64,000 bases of DNA from Oerskovia enterophila (GTDB lineage Bacteria > Actinomycetota > Actinomycetes > Actinomycetales > Cellulomonadaceae): NCBI RefSeq assembly GCF_001692445.1, contig NZ_MAQA01000015.1, positions 21,690-85,689 on the forward strand. Reading direction: 5' to 3'. How positions within the stretch are numbered: position 1 is the stretch's first letter; the number at the start of each line of letters is the position of its first letter. Below, piece after piece: positions 28,117 through 37,599 of the stretch. The notes under the pieces are model-generated. The model did no database searches and was not told where the DNA came from. It was given only the letters and a program-made list of their open reading frames with translations. Made by a program: the position numbers and the translations under genes.

Positions 28117-31100
28117 GTGGTGAAAGTGGGCGATCCTCGCGTGTCCCCGAAGGCTGAGTCAGAGTCGATCAGCGCAGCTAGTTCTGTGTTCGGCGCCAAC
28201 GAATGGCTTGTCGACGAGCTGTACGAGCAATACCTCCAGGACAAGAACGCGGTCGACCCCGCGTGGTGGGACTTCTTCGCGGACTACCGTCCCGGGGAGA
28301 AGTCTGCCGAGGCGAACGGGAGCCCCGCTCCCGTGAACGGTGCGTCCGCCCCCGCCGCCGGCCCTGCCCCCGCGGTCCAGATCCCCGCGAAGGCCCCGGC
28401 AGAGCCGCCGGTCGCCGCAGCGCTCCCCACCCCCGCGACCGACGGCTCGGCCGCCGGCGAGTCGGCGCAGCGACGCAGGTCGCCCGTCGTCCCCGCGGAC
28501 CCGACCGTCAACGCGGCGATCGCCGCGATCAAGGCCACCCGACCGGTCGCGACGGCACAGCCCGCGACCGCGCCGTACGCAGCGGTCGCGACCGCGCCGT
28601 CCCGCTCGGACTCGCCGGAGACCGGCGACGACGTGCAGAAGCTCCGCGGCCCGGCCGCGCGCGTCGTGGTCAACATGGAGGCCAGCCTCGAGGTGCCCAC
28701 GGCGACCTCGGTGCGCGCCGTCCCGGCCAAGCTCATGGTCGACAACCGCATCGTCATCAACAACCACCTCGCCCGTGGGCGCGGCGGCAAGATCTCGTTC
28801 ACGCACCTCATCGGGTTCGCGCTCGTCGAGGCGCTCACCGAGATGCCCGCGATGAACGCGAGCTACACCCAGATCGACGGCAAGCCGGCGGTCAAGAACC
28901 CCGCGCACGTCAACTTCGGTCTCGCGATCGACCTCGCCAAGCCCGACGGCACCCGCCAGCTCCTCGTGCCGAGCGTCAAGAGCGCCGAGCAGATGGACTT
29001 CGCGCAGTTCTGGGCCGCCTACGAGGACCTCGTGCGCCGGGCCCGTGGCAACAAGCTCACGGTCGACGACTTCGCGGGCACCACGATCTCGCTGACCAAC
29101 CCGGGCGGGATCGGGACCGTGCACTCGGTCCCCCGCCTCATGCAGGGACAGGGCACCATCATCGGTGTCGGCGCCATGGACTACCCCGCGGAGTTCGCGG
29201 GCGCCTCGGTCGAGCAGCTCGCCCGTCTCGGCGTCTCGAAGGTCCTGACGATCACCTCGACCTACGACCACCGCATCATCCAGGGTGCGCAGTCCGGCGA
29301 GTTCCTGCGCATCCTCGGGACCAAGCTGATCGGTGAGGACGGCTTCTACGACCGCGTCTTCGCCGCCCTGCGGATCCCCTACGAGCCGGTCCGCTGGACC
29401 CGCGACAACACGACGGACGCCGAGATCGAGGCGGCCAAGCCCGCCAAGATCGCCGAGCTCATCCACTCGTTCCGCTCGCGCGGCCACCTCATGGCCGACA
29501 CGGACCCGCTCGCCTACCGTCAGCGCAAGCACCCCGACCTGGACGTGCAGACGCACGACCTCACGCTGTGGGACCTGGACCGCACCTTCCCGACCGGCGG
29601 TTTCGGCGGCAAGACGAAGTCCACGCTGCGCGACATCCTCGGCCTGCTGCGCGACTCGTACTGCCGCTCGATCGGCATCGAGTACATGCACCTGGCCGAC
29701 CGCGCCCAGCGTCGCTGGCTCCAGGAGCGCCTCGAGTCGGGCTACGCCCGCACGCCGCGCGAGGACCAGCTGCGCATCCTGCGCCGCCTGAACTCGGCCG
29801 AGGCGTTCGAGACGTTCCTCCAGACCAAGTTCGTCGGGCAGAAGCGCTTCTCGCTCGAGGGCGGCGAGTCCGTCATCCCGCTGCTCGACGCCGTCCTCTC
29901 CAAGGCGGCCGACGGGGGCCTCGACGAGGTCTGCATCGGCATGGCCCACCGTGGTCGCCTCAACGTCCTGGCGAACATCGCCGGCAAGAGCTACGCGCAG
30001 ATCTTCGCGGAGTTCGAGGGCAACCAGGACCCCAAGAGCGTCCAGGGATCGGGCGACGTCAAGTACCACCTCGGCACCGAGGGAACGTTCTCCGCCGAGT
30101 CGGGTGCGCAGACGCGCGTCTACCTCGCGGCGAACCCTTCGCACCTCGAGGCCGTGGACCCCGTGCTCGAGGGCATCGTGCGAGCCAAGCAGGACCGCAT
30201 CGACCTGGGCGGCGACGGCTTCTCGGTGCTGCCGATCCTCATCCACGGCGACGCGGCCTTCGCGGGCCAGGGCGTGGTCCCCGAGGTCCTGAACCTCGCC
30301 CAGCTGCGCGGCTACCGCACCGGCGGCACCATCCACGTGATCATCAACAACCAGGTCGGCTTCACCACGGGCCCGTCCTCGTCGCGCTCCACGCTGTACT
30401 CGACGGACGTCGCCAAGGGCTACCAGGTCCCGATCTTCCACGTGAACGGTGACGACCCCGAGGCGTGCGTGCGCGTCGCCGAGCTCGCCTTCGCGTTCCG
30501 CGAGCAGTTCGACCGCGACGTGATCATCGACATGATCTGCTACCGCCGCCGTGGTCACAACGAGGGCGACGACCCCTCGATGACCCAGCCGCTCATGTAC
30601 AACCTCATCGAGGCCAAGCGCTCGGTCCGCAAGCTCTACACCGAGAACCTCGTCGCCCGCGGAGACATCACGCTCGAGGAGGCCGAGCACGTCCTGCAGG
30701 ACTACCAGGCCCAGCTCGAGCGCGTGTTCACCGAGACCAAGGAGGGCGGCTTCACCCCGTCGCCGTCCTCGGAGCCCGTCGCGGGCCTCGAGCGTCCCGA
30801 GTCCCAGCGCGAGGACGCCGGCACGATGGTCGGTTGGAAGACCGCGATCGACCAGTCGGTCATCGAGCGGGTCGGCCAGGTGCACGTGGCACCGCCCGAG
30901 GGCTTCACGGTCCACCCCAAGCTCGCGCAGCTGCTCGAGAAGCGTCACCAGATGTCCGCGAACGGCGGCATCGACTGGGGCTACGGCGAGCTGCTCGCGT
31001 TCGGCTCGCTCCTGGTCGAGGGCACCCCGGTGCGCCTGGCCGGGCAGGACTCGCGACGCGGCACGTTCGTGCAGCGTCACGCGGTGCTGCACGACCGCGA

Positions 31101-31983
31101 GACCGGCGCCGAGTGGACCCCGCTGCTGTACCTGTCGGCGGACCAGGCGAAGTTCTGGGTCTACGACTCCTCGCTGAGCGAGTACGCGGCCCTGGGCTTC
31201 GAGTACGGGTACTCGGTCGAGCGCCCCGACGCCCTGGTCCTGTGGGAGGCGCAGTTCGGCGACTTCGTCAACGGCGCCCAGACCGTCATCGACGAGTTCA
31301 TCTCCTCGGCCGAGCAGAAGTGGGGCCAGAACTCCTCGGTCGTCATGCTCCTGCCGCACGGCTACGAGGGACAGGGACCCGACCACTCGTCGGCCCGTAT
31401 CGAGCGCTTCCTCCAGCTGTGCGCCGAGAACAACCTCACGGTCGCCCAGCCGTCGACGCCGGCGTCGTACTTCCACCTGCTGCGGCAGCAGGCGTACGCC
31501 CGCCCGCGCCGCCCGCTCGTGGTCTTCACGCCCAAGCAGCTGCTGCGCCTCAAGGCCGCTGCCTCGGCGGTCGAGGACTTCACGACGGGCACGTTCGAGC
31601 CCGTGATCGGGGACGCCTCGGTGGACCCGGCGAACGTGGACCGGGTCCTGCTCTGCACGGGTCGGGTCTACTACGACCTGCTCGCCGAGCGGACCAAGCG
31701 CGGCGACGACAAGACCGCGATCGTGCGCCTCGAGCAGCTCTACCCGCTCGACGTGGACGGCATCCGCACGGAGCTCTCCAAGTACGCGGGAGCCGACGTC
31801 GTGTGGGTCCAGGACGAGCCGGAGAACCAGGGTGCGTGGTCGTTCATCCACGTGAACCTGCCCGAGGACATGCCGCGCGTGCGCGTCGTCTCGCGTCCCG
31901 CCTCGGCCTCGACCGCTGCGGGTACCGCCAAGAAGCACCAGGCCCAGCAGGCCGTCCTCCTCGAGCAGGCCTTCGCCCGCTGA
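28117..31983 (+). CDS. kgd: Multifunctional 2-oxoglutarate metabolism enzyme (E1/decarboxylase with E2 succinyltransferase domain)
   Basis: 1288 residues, the actinobacterial fusion that replaces separate SucA and SucB. It can act as 2-oxoglutarate decarboxylase, or as the E1o part of the dehydrogenase with Lpd. The N-terminal segment NEWLVDELYEQYLQ is followed by an Ala/Pro linker (65-165), the E2-type domain with catalytic His in TYDHRIIQGAQSGEF (about 386), and E1 with HRGRLNVLANIAGKS and TPP motif HGDAAFAGQGVVPE near 710, NNQVGFTT. The C-terminal VVWVQDEPENQGAWSFI is conserved. GTGs at 28117, 28123 and 28141 are possible starts; none has a good ribosome site. Confidence 0.94.
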   Translation: MVKVGDPRVSPKAESESISAASSVFGANEWLVDELYEQYLQDKNAVDPAWWDFFADYRPGEKSAEANGSPAPVNGASAPAAGPAPAVQIPAKAPAEPPVAAALPTPATDGSAAGESAQRRRSPVVPADPTVNAAIAAIKATRPVATAQPATAPYAAVATAPSRSDSPETGDDVQKLRGPAARVVVNMEASLEVPTATSVRAVPAKLMVDNRIVINNHLARGRGGKISFTHLIGFALVEALTEMPAMNASYTQIDGKPAVKNPAHVNFGLAIDLAKPDGTRQLLVPSVKSAEQMDFAQFWAAYEDLVRRARGNKLTVDDFAGTTISLTNPGGIGTVHSVPRLMQGQGTIIGVGAMDYPAEFAGASVEQLARLGVSKVLTITSTYDHRIIQGAQSGEFLRILGTKLIGEDGFYDRVFAALRIPYEPVRWTRDNTTDAEIEAAKPAKIAELIHSFRSRGHLMADTDPLAYRQRKHPDLDVQTHDLTLWDLDRTFPTGGFGGKTKSTLRDILGLLRDSYCRSIGIEYMHLADRAQRRWLQERLESGYARTPREDQLRILRRLNSAEAFETFLQTKFVGQKRFSLEGGESVIPLLDAVLSKAADGGLDEVCIGMAHRGRLNVLANIAGKSYAQIFAEFEGNQDPKSVQGSGDVKYHLGTEGTFSAESGAQTRVYLAANPSHLEAVDPVLEGIVRAKQDRIDLGGDGFSVLPILIHGDAAFAGQGVVPEVLNLAQLRGYRTGGTIHVIINNQVGFTTGPSSSRSTLYSTDVAKGYQVPIFHVNGDDPEACVRVAELAFAFREQFDRDVIIDMICYRRRGHNEGDDPSMTQPLMYNLIEAKRSVRKLYTENLVARGDITLEEAEHVLQDYQAQLERVFTETKEGGFTPSPSSEPVAGLERPESQREDAGTMVGWKTAIDQSVIERVGQVHVAPPEGFTVHPKLAQLLEKRHQMSANGGIDWGYGELLAFGSLLVEGTPVRLAGQDSRRGTFVQRHAVLHDRETGAEWTPLLYLSADQAKFWVYDSSLSEYAALGFEYGYSVERPDALVLWEAQFGDFVNGAQTVIDEFISSAEQKWGQNSSVVMLLPHGYEGQGPDHSSARIERFLQLCAENNLTVAQPSTPASYFHLLRQQAYARPRRPLVVFTPKQLLRLKAAASAVEDFTTGTFEPVIGDASVDPANVDRVLLCTGRVYYDLLAERTKRGDDKTAIVRLEQLYPLDVDGIRTELSKYAGADVVWVQDEPENQGAWSFIHVNLPEDMPRVRVVSRPASASTAAGTAKKHQAQQAVLLEQAFAR

Positions 31984-32006
31984 CCGGACGCTCTCGCTGA
32001 GCGCTG

Positions 32007-32051
32007 CACGACGAAGGCCGCCTCCCGTCCGGGGAGGCGGCCTTCGTCGTG
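32007..32051. terminator. Bidirectional terminator between kgd and aldo/keto reductase
   Basis: 20-bp perfect stem (32007-32026 with 32032-32051) and 5-nt loop; the plus-strand arm ends CTTCGTCGTG. Serves kgd and the convergent gene. Confidence 0.88.
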
Positions 32052-32064
32052 GTGTGCGCCGGAC

Positions 32065-33060
32065 CTACCAGCGTGCGTGGATCGACTCGCGCAGGTACCG
32101 GTCGTAGATCTCGCGGATACCGGACGTGAAGAGCGGGCCGAGCACCTCGGCCGACCCGGCTTCCGCGTTGGCCCGCGCCTGCACGACGTTGCGCGCGCCG
32201 GGGATCACGGTCGAGACCCCGGGCTGCTGCCAGATCCAGGCGATCGCGGCCTGCGCGGGGCTGACGTCCGGTCCGAGCACGTCGTGCACGAGCGCGGTGA
32301 ACTCCCCCGCGGCCGTGATCCCGGTCTCGAAGTCGACCCCGGAGAACGTCTCGCCGACGTCGAACGCCGAGCCGTCCCGGTTGAAGCTCCGGTGGTCGTT
32401 CTCCGCGAACGTCGTCTCGCGCGTGTACTTCCCGGTCAGCAGACCCGACGCGAGCGGGACGCGGGCGATGATGCCGACGCCTGCCTCGGAGGCTGCGGGG
32501 AGCACCTCGTCGAGCGGCTTGAGCCGGAACGGGTTGAGGATGATCTGCACCGTCGCGGTCCCGGGTCGGGCGATGGCCGCGAGCGCCTCGTCGACCGTCT
32601 CGACGCTCACGCCGTAGGCCGCGATCGCCCCCTCGGCCACGAGCGTGTCGAGCGCGTCGTAGACCTGGTCGTCGTCGACGACCGACGAGGGCGGGCAGTG
32701 GAGCTGGACGAGGTCGAGCCGGTCGGTCCGCAGGTTGCGGCGCGAACGGTCGATCCACTCGCGGAAGTTCGCGAGCGTGTAGCTCTCGGGTACCTGCGGT
32801 GCCCGCCGGCCCATCTTGGTCGCGACCGTGATCCCTGCGCCGGGGTTGTCGGCGAGGTAGGAGCCGATGATCTCCTCGCTGCGGCCGTCTCCGTAGACGT
32901 CGGCGGTGTCGAAGAACGTCACGCCCGACTCGGCCGAGGCGTCGAGGACGGCGCGGGCGTCGTCCTCGCTGACCTCTCCCCAGTCGGCCCCGAGCTGCCA
33001 GGTGCCGAGCCCGACGACCGAGACCAGCCTTCCTGTGCGTCCGAGCACTCCTCGTTCCAT
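32065..33060 (-). CDS. Aldo/keto reductase
   Basis: 331-residue TIM-barrel NADPH-dependent oxidoreductase. Catalytic tetrad elements: FFDTADVYGDGRSEEIIG (Asp, Tyr), ITVATKMGRR (Lys) and VQLHCPP (His). The C-terminal cofactor site STVIPGARNVVQARANAEAG is present. Substrate unknown; the subfamily resembles YghZ/IolS-like reductases. ATG 33060 has GAGGAGG upstream. Divergent from the aldose epimerase, sharing a 147-nt region. Confidence 0.9.
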   Translation of the reverse strand: MERGVLGRTGRLVSVVGLGTWQLGADWGEVSEDDARAVLDASAESGVTFFDTADVYGDGRSEEIIGSYLADNPGAGITVATKMGRRAPQVPESYTLANFREWIDRSRRNLRTDRLDLVQLHCPPSSVVDDDQVYDALDTLVAEGAIAAYGVSVETVDEALAAIARPGTATVQIILNPFRLKPLDEVLPAASEAGVGIIARVPLASGLLTGKYTRETTFAENDHRSFNRDGSAFDVGETFSGVDFETGITAAGEFTALVHDVLGPDVSPAQAAIAWIWQQPGVSTVIPGARNVVQARANAEAGSAEVLGPLFTSGIREIYDRYLRESIHARW

Positions 33061-33207
33061 GTGTTCCTCCTCGTCCTGCGGTGGTGCTCCCGTCGCCCGG
33101 GGGCCGGGGACGGTGCGTCGCTCGGCCTGCTGCCCGCGGTGGGCGGCACGACCGGGTTCTACTGTCGCTGCTCGCGCGGTGTTCCGCACCCAGTAACGTA
33201 TGTGATC

Positions 33208-34122
33208 GTGAACATCAAACCACCGTCCGGCGCCCAGATCCGCATCGAGCACGGGGACCACCGCGTCACCGTCACGGAGGTCGGCGCAACGATCCGCGAG
33301 TACTCGGTCGAGGGGCGCGACGTCTTCACCCCCTTCGCCGAGACCGAGCTCGCTCCCGCGTCCCACGGAGCGGTGCTGCTCCCCTGGCCCAACCGGCTGC
33401 GCGACGGGCAGTACACGTTCGACGGCGTCGAGCTCCAGCTCCCCCTCACCGAGGTCCCTCGCCGCACCGCGATCCACGGCCTGGTGTGCTGGGAGCGCTG
33501 GGACGTCGTCGAGCAGTCCGCGTCGGCCGTGACACTCGAGCTGCACCTCGTCCCGACCCCCGGCTACCCGTTCGACCTCCTTGCCCGCGTGACCTACGCA
33601 CTGTCGGACGCAGGCCTGCGCGTCACGACCCGCACGACGAACGTGGGCGGCACCGACGCCCCCTACGGCGTCGGGTTCCACCCGTGGCTCTCGCCCGGTG
33701 ACGCGTCGGTCGACGAGTGCACGCTGCGCCTCGACGCGAGCACCCGGGTCACCACCGACGAGCGCCTCCTGCCCACGGGCACCGAGCCCGCGGCCGGCGA
33801 CTTCGACCTGCGCGAGCCACGCCTGCTCGCCGGGATCGACCTCGACGACGCCTACGTCGACGTCCTGCGCGACGAGGACGGCCTGTCCTGGATGCAGCTC
33901 AGCGCCCCCGACGGCCGCACGGCCGCCGTCTGGATGGACTCCTCGATGGACACCTGGCAGGTCTGCACCGGAGACCACGTGTCGGCCACGGCGTACCGGC
34001 GCACGGGTGTCGCGGCCGAGCCCATGAGCTGCATCGCGGACGCGTTCCGCACGGGCGAGCGCCTGGTGCGCCTCGCTCCGGGCGCGTCGCACGAGGCGAC
34101 GTGGGGCGCCACGCTGCTCTGA
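33208..34122 (+). CDS. Aldose 1-epimerase (galactose mutarotase family)
   Basis: 304 residues. The family blocks GAVLLPWPNRLRDGQYTFDG, RTAIHGLVCWERW (catalytic His), APYGVGFHPWLSPG (second His) and C-terminal acidic segment are present. Interconverts alpha and beta anomers of an aldose; the exact sugar is uncertain. GTG 33208 was chosen for the MNIK-type N-terminus; TAACGT lies 8 nt upstream (33194-33199), so probably leaderless. Confidence 0.88.
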   Translation: MNIKPPSGAQIRIEHGDHRVTVTEVGATIREYSVEGRDVFTPFAETELAPASHGAVLLPWPNRLRDGQYTFDGVELQLPLTEVPRRTAIHGLVCWERWDVVEQSASAVTLELHLVPTPGYPFDLLARVTYALSDAGLRVTTRTTNVGGTDAPYGVGFHPWLSPGDASVDECTLRLDASTRVTTDERLLPTGTEPAAGDFDLREPRLLAGIDLDDAYVDVLRDEDGLSWMQLSAPDGRTAAVWMDSSMDTWQVCTGDHVSATAYRRTGVAAEPMSCIADAFRTGERLVRLAPGASHEATWGATLL

Positions 34123-34266
34123 GCCGGTCGGGCCCTGCGGGACGCTGCCGCCGGTCACCTTCATGGTCGCCTCCGGCACCAGTTGCCGTCCGTCGGGCCC
34201 GACCTCCCGCACGGGACCCCGGTCGTGACAGACAATGGTGTGCGAGCGAACGAGGAGCACATCACC

Positions 34267-34872
34267 GTGGGAGAACCTGAAGTACGGATCTGCGTGGTCG
34301 GCGACGAGCTGATCGCGGGCGTCGGCGACGCCAAGGGCCTCGGCTGGGTCGGGCGCGTCGTCGCCCGCACCCGATTCCCCGGGACGGCGATGGTCTTCCC
34401 GCTCGCGATCCCGGGCGAGACGACCACGGCGATGAGCCAGCGCTGGGACCTCGAGTCGGCCAAGCGGTTCCACCCGGACCCGGAGTCGGACAACCGTCTC
34501 GTCATCGCGCTCGGGCGGCACGACCTGGACGCCGGCCTGTCGGTGGCCAGGTCGCGCCTCAACCTCGCGAACGTCCTGGACGTGGCCGAGCAGCGCAGGC
34601 TCCCCGTGTTCGTGGTGGGCCCACCGCCGGGACGGCCCGAGGACAGCGACCGCCTCGCCGAGCTCTCGGGGGCGTTCGCCGACGTGGCGAACCGGCGACG
34701 GGTCCCGTACGTCGACACGTTCACGCCGCTCGTGACGCACGAGCAGTGGCTCGCGGACCTCGCGACGGGCGTGGGCGGGTACCCGGGGCAGGCGGGCTAC
34801 GGGCTCATGGCCTGGCTCGTCCTGCACACGGGCTGGCACGCCTGGTTGGGTCTGCCCGACGACGTCACGTAG
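34267..34872 (+). CDS. SGNH/GDSL-hydrolase-like protein lacking the canonical catalytic residues
   Basis: 201 residues with the SGNH fold pattern. Block I reads VVGDELIAGVGDAKGLGW, where the nucleophile Ser of GDS is Glu. The block III position reads ALGRHDLDAG instead of GxND, and the C-terminal DxxH block is replaced by GYPGQAGYGLMAW. Catalysis by the normal triad is therefore unlikely; a binding or altered role is possible. The start GTG 34267 has GAGGAG 9 nt upstream; GTG 34240 is an alternative. Intact and followed by a strong terminator, so not an obvious pseudogene. Confidence 0.7.
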   Translation: MGEPEVRICVVGDELIAGVGDAKGLGWVGRVVARTRFPGTAMVFPLAIPGETTTAMSQRWDLESAKRFHPDPESDNRLVIALGRHDLDAGLSVARSRLNLANVLDVAEQRRLPVFVVGPPPGRPEDSDRLAELSGAFADVANRRRVPYVDTFTPLVTHEQWLADLATGVGGYPGQAGYGLMAWLVLHTGWHAWLGLPDDVT

Positions 34873-34945
34873 GCCGGGTGGGCACGTCGCCCGACGTTCG
34901 CCGAGGGCGGCCGTCGTGCGGCGGCCGATCAGGACGACGACAGAC

Positions 34946-34985
34946 CACAGCGGCTCGTGCCCCTACCGGGGCACGAGCCGCTGTG
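34946..34985. terminator. Bidirectional terminator, 18-bp perfect stem
   Basis: Arms 34946-34963 and 34968-34985 around TACC, between the convergent SGNH-like and DUF4097 genes. Confidence 0.88.
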
Positions 34986-35012
34986 CGTCGCGCCCCTGCG
35001 GGCGCGGGAGCC

Positions 35013-35810
35013 TCAGGCCCGCGAGACCGTGAGGTTCCCCGAGATCGAGCTGGCCGAGACGTAGGCGCCGCTCGTGCCGTCGGAGTGGTCGACTGCCGTG
35101 GTGCGCGACTGCGTGCTGGGCAGCGGGGCGCCGTCGAGCACGACCTTGCCCGTGACGGCACGCGCCTTGAGGTTGACCCCCGCACCCTGTCCGAGGCGGA
35201 GCGTCACGTCTCCCGAGACGGTCTTGGCCGTCACGAGCGGCGTGGTCTCGCGGGCCTCGACGACCACGTCTCCGGTGACCGTGCTGGCCGTGACCCGGCC
35301 GAGCCGTCCGCCGACCTCGACGCGGCCCGAGGCCGTGCCGACCCGGACGTCCCCCTCGTGCGCGGTCACGGCGACCCGTCCGGCCGCGGACTTCACCGCG
35401 AGCACGCCGACGGTGTCGTCGACCGTCACGGCACCGTCCGCCGTGGTGACCGAGACGTCCGCGCGGGTGCCCGTCACGGAGACCGCGGCGCGTGCCGTGG
35501 CGACCTTCACGGGCAGGTGCGCCGGGAGCACGACGCGCAAGGTCGCGGTGTCCTTGTCCTTGAGACCTCGGACGCGGTCCACGACGCCCTCGACCCCGGC
35601 GAAGTCGTAGGCGATGCGGAGCTCGCCCGCGTGCGACGTGACGTGCAGCGGTCGCGGGCCCACCTCGGTGACGTCGACGCTCGCGCCGGACTCGCGCGTC
35701 GGGTCGCTCACGACCTCGACAGCGCCGTTCGTGAGGCCCACGACGAGCGAGGCCACCTCGCCGACCTCGATCTGCTGCGGTGCTGCGATGACCCAGGACT
35801 CGGTGCCCAT
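35013..35810 (-). CDS. DUF4097-family beta-repeat protein (second copy)
   Basis: 265 residues, a right-handed beta-helix-like array of short repeats with the pattern V-SGDV (TVTGDVVVEA, TVSGDVTLRL, AVTGKVVLDG, SISGNLTV). No signal peptide. It is a paralog of the first gene of the operon: MGTESWVIAAPQQIEVG aligns with MATESWTVTGPQTIDVG. That alignment and AAGGAG 6 nt upstream support ATG 35810; an ATG at 35963 overlapping the PadR stop would add 51 His/Gln/Asn-rich residues. Function unknown; such proteins are often next to PadR regulators. Confidence 0.8.
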   Translation of the reverse strand: MGTESWVIAAPQQIEVGEVASLVVGLTNGAVEVVSDPTRESGASVDVTEVGPRPLHVTSHAGELRIAYDFAGVEGVVDRVRGLKDKDTATLRVVLPAHLPVKVATARAAVSVTGTRADVSVTTADGAVTVDDTVGVLAVKSAAGRVAVTAHEGDVRVGTASGRVEVGGRLGRVTASTVTGDVVVEARETTPLVTAKTVSGDVTLRLGQGAGVNLKARAVTGKVVLDGAPLPSTQSRTTAVDHSDGTSGAYVSASSISGNLTVSRA

Positions 35811-35959
35811 GTCGTTCTCCTTCTGCGTCTGCGTGTCGTGCCGGTCGTCGTGCTGCTGGACGTTCTGGTGTTCGTTCTGGTGTTCGTTCTGGTGGTGCTG
35901 GTCCTCGGTTCCCTGGTCGCCCGGACGCGGGTCAGGGGGCGGCGGCGTGTCGTGGCCCG
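35811..35959 (-). repeat. Spacer with 12-bp tandem repeats between padR and DUF4097 gene
   Basis: On the plus strand GTTCTGGTGTTC recurs in tandem at about 35862-35890. If the upstream ATG were used it would encode HQNE repeats. More likely an intergenic spacer of the operon. Confidence 0.5.
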
Positions 35960-36562
35960 TCATCGGAGCGTCCCCCGGACGGCCCGGCGTGCCGAGTCGA
36001 GCACGGTGCGCAGCGTCTCGAGGGTCAGGTCCGTCACGGCGCTGCTCGCGTCGGCCTGCCGCAGGTCGGCGCGCACGTCGTCGCGGAACCGCTGGACGAG
36101 CGCCTCTGCCTCGACGCGTCGCGCGTAGGACTCGCCGCGGCGGGGGTCCGGGGACGCCGCGGGGCGCGGTCGCACCCGGGCTTCCTGGGCCGCGGCCGCG
36201 AGCTCGGCGCGCAGGCCCTGCATCGAGCCCTCGATGTCGGTGCGCAGCGCCTGCGCCCGTGTCCGGACGGTCTGCGCGATCCCGTCCTCGAGCGCCGCGA
36301 CGTCGGCCTGGCGGGCCATGACCTCGGCCCGGCCCGCGGGCGTGAGCTCGTAGGTGGACTTGCGGGCCTCGTCGCTGCGACGCACGAGCCCCTCCTCCTC
36401 GAGCCGTGCGAGGCGCGGGTAGATGGTGCCCGCGCTCGGCCGGTAGGTGCCGCCGAAGCGGTCGGAGAGCTCGGTCATGAGCTCGTACCCGTGCTTGGGG
36501 CCCGACTCGAGCAGCGCGAGGAGGTAGAGACGCAGCTCGCCGTGGGCGAAGACGGAGGCCAT
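35960..36562 (-). CDS. PadR-family transcriptional regulator
   Basis: 200 residues. N-terminal winged helix (residues 8-85) with LYLLALLESGPKHGYELM, GTYRPSAGTIYPRLARLEEEGLV and YELTPAGRAEV, then a long helical C-terminal part for dimerisation. The ATG overlaps the upstream DUF4097 stop by one base. Sandwiched between two DUF4097 genes, it probably represses this operon through the palindromes at 37558-37599. Confidence 0.9.
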   Translation of the reverse strand: MASVFAHGELRLYLLALLESGPKHGYELMTELSDRFGGTYRPSAGTIYPRLARLEEEGLVRRSDEARKSTYELTPAGRAEVMARQADVAALEDGIAQTVRTRAQALRTDIEGSMQGLRAELAAAAQEARVRPRPAASPDPRRGESYARRVEAEALVQRFRDDVRADLRQADASSAVTDLTLETLRTVLDSARRAVRGTLR

Positions 36563-37515
36563 CAGCGGTCCGCCGGTCCGTCCGCGGGCCCGCCTGCCGT
36601 CCACGGCGCCTGCACGCCTGCGGTGCCCCACGGCGCTCCGTAGCCCGGGTACGCGTCGGTCGGGGCGTCGTCGGGGACCCCGTGCCCGGTCGGCGCCCCC
36701 CATGTCACGGGCTGCTCGGGATCGCCGCGCAGGACCGTCACGTTGCCCGAGACCGAGTTGACCTGGAGCCGCTTGCCGGGGGCCGCGGCCGGACCACCCT
36801 GGCGGTAGGCGCCCCCGGGCGTGCCCCGGTGCTCGACGCCGTCGACCACGAGCCTGCCGCTCACGCAGCGCAGCGCGTAGTCGAGCGCGTCGGGCTCGGG
36901 GACGCGGACCAGGACGTCGGCCGAGACGGCGTTGACGTTCATGGAGTCGGGCGTGCTGCTCGAGTCGAGCGTGACGTTCCCGGACACGGTGTTGAGCTTG
37001 ACGTCGCTGAGCGCGCCCGAGGCCGTGAGGTCACCCGAGACCGAGTCCATGACGAGCGTGCCGACGTGGTCGCGCACCGTGACCTCGCCCGAGACGGTGT
37101 CGACCCGCACCGCGCCCGTGGTCTGGGTCGTCATCACGGACCCGCCCACGGTCGCGACCGAGACCTTGGCGTGCGTCCCGGCGACCAGGCCGTCGCCGCG
37201 CACGGTCGCGAGCTTGACCGCGACGTGGGCCGGGACGCCCACGTAGACGTCTGCACGGTCCTTGCCGCGGTAGTTGCGGAACGAGTCGAGGAAGCCCTGC
37301 CAGCCACCCGTGGGCGAGTACCCGACCCGGAGGCGGTCGCCCTCGAGACGCACCTCGAGCGGCCGGCCCTCGATCGAGTGGATCTCGACGCGGACGCCGG
37401 GCTCGTCGTGCACCACGACGTCGATGCGCCCGTTGAGCAGGTTCGCGTCGAGGCGGCTCACGGGCCCGACGTCGATGGTCTGGGGACCCGTCACGGTCCA
37501 GCTCTCGGTCGCCAT
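36562..37515 (-). CDS. DUF4097-family beta-repeat protein (first copy)
   Basis: 317 residues. Repeated strands DTVSGEVTV, DSVSGDLTA, NTVSGNVTL, NAVSADVLV and NSVSGNVTV form a beta-helix-like array (about residues 125-265). The C-terminal 50 residues are Pro/Gly/Ala/Tyr-rich and disordered. No transmembrane segment. First gene of DUF4097-padR-DUF4097, transcribed from the promoter at 37585-37613. Function unknown. Confidence 0.85.
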   Translation of the reverse strand: MATESWTVTGPQTIDVGPVSRLDANLLNGRIDVVVHDEPGVRVEIHSIEGRPLEVRLEGDRLRVGYSPTGGWQGFLDSFRNYRGKDRADVYVGVPAHVAVKLATVRGDGLVAGTHAKVSVATVGGSVMTTQTTGAVRVDTVSGEVTVRDHVGTLVMDSVSGDLTASGALSDVKLNTVSGNVTLDSSSTPDSMNVNAVSADVLVRVPEPDALDYALRCVSGRLVVDGVEHRGTPGGAYRQGGPAAAPGKRLQVNSVSGNVTVLRGDPEQPVTWGAPTGHGVPDDAPTDAYPGYGAPWGTAGVQAPWTAGGPADGPADR

Positions 37516-37557
37516 GTCTCTCCTCGCGCTCCTGCGGTGTCCCGCTCGGTGGTCGAT

Positions 37558-37599
37558 GACGCGATGTATCGCGTCTTTCTCCACACGATATATCGCGTC
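37558..37599. promoter_or_regulatory. Two palindromic operator sites, probable PadR targets
   Basis: Site 1 (37558-37575) is a perfect inverted repeat GACGCGAT-GT-ATCGCGTC. Site 2 (37582-37599) matches with two substitutions (CACACGAT-AT-ATCGCGTC). They start 24 bp apart. Site 2 covers the -10 of the DUF4097-padR operon, which fits autorepression. Confidence 0.72.

Noticed and set aside
28159..31938. A 1259-residue open frame antisense to kgd
   Set aside because: High-GC third positions keep opposite frames open; it is Arg/Val/Asp/Leu-biased with no domain, and kgd is certain.
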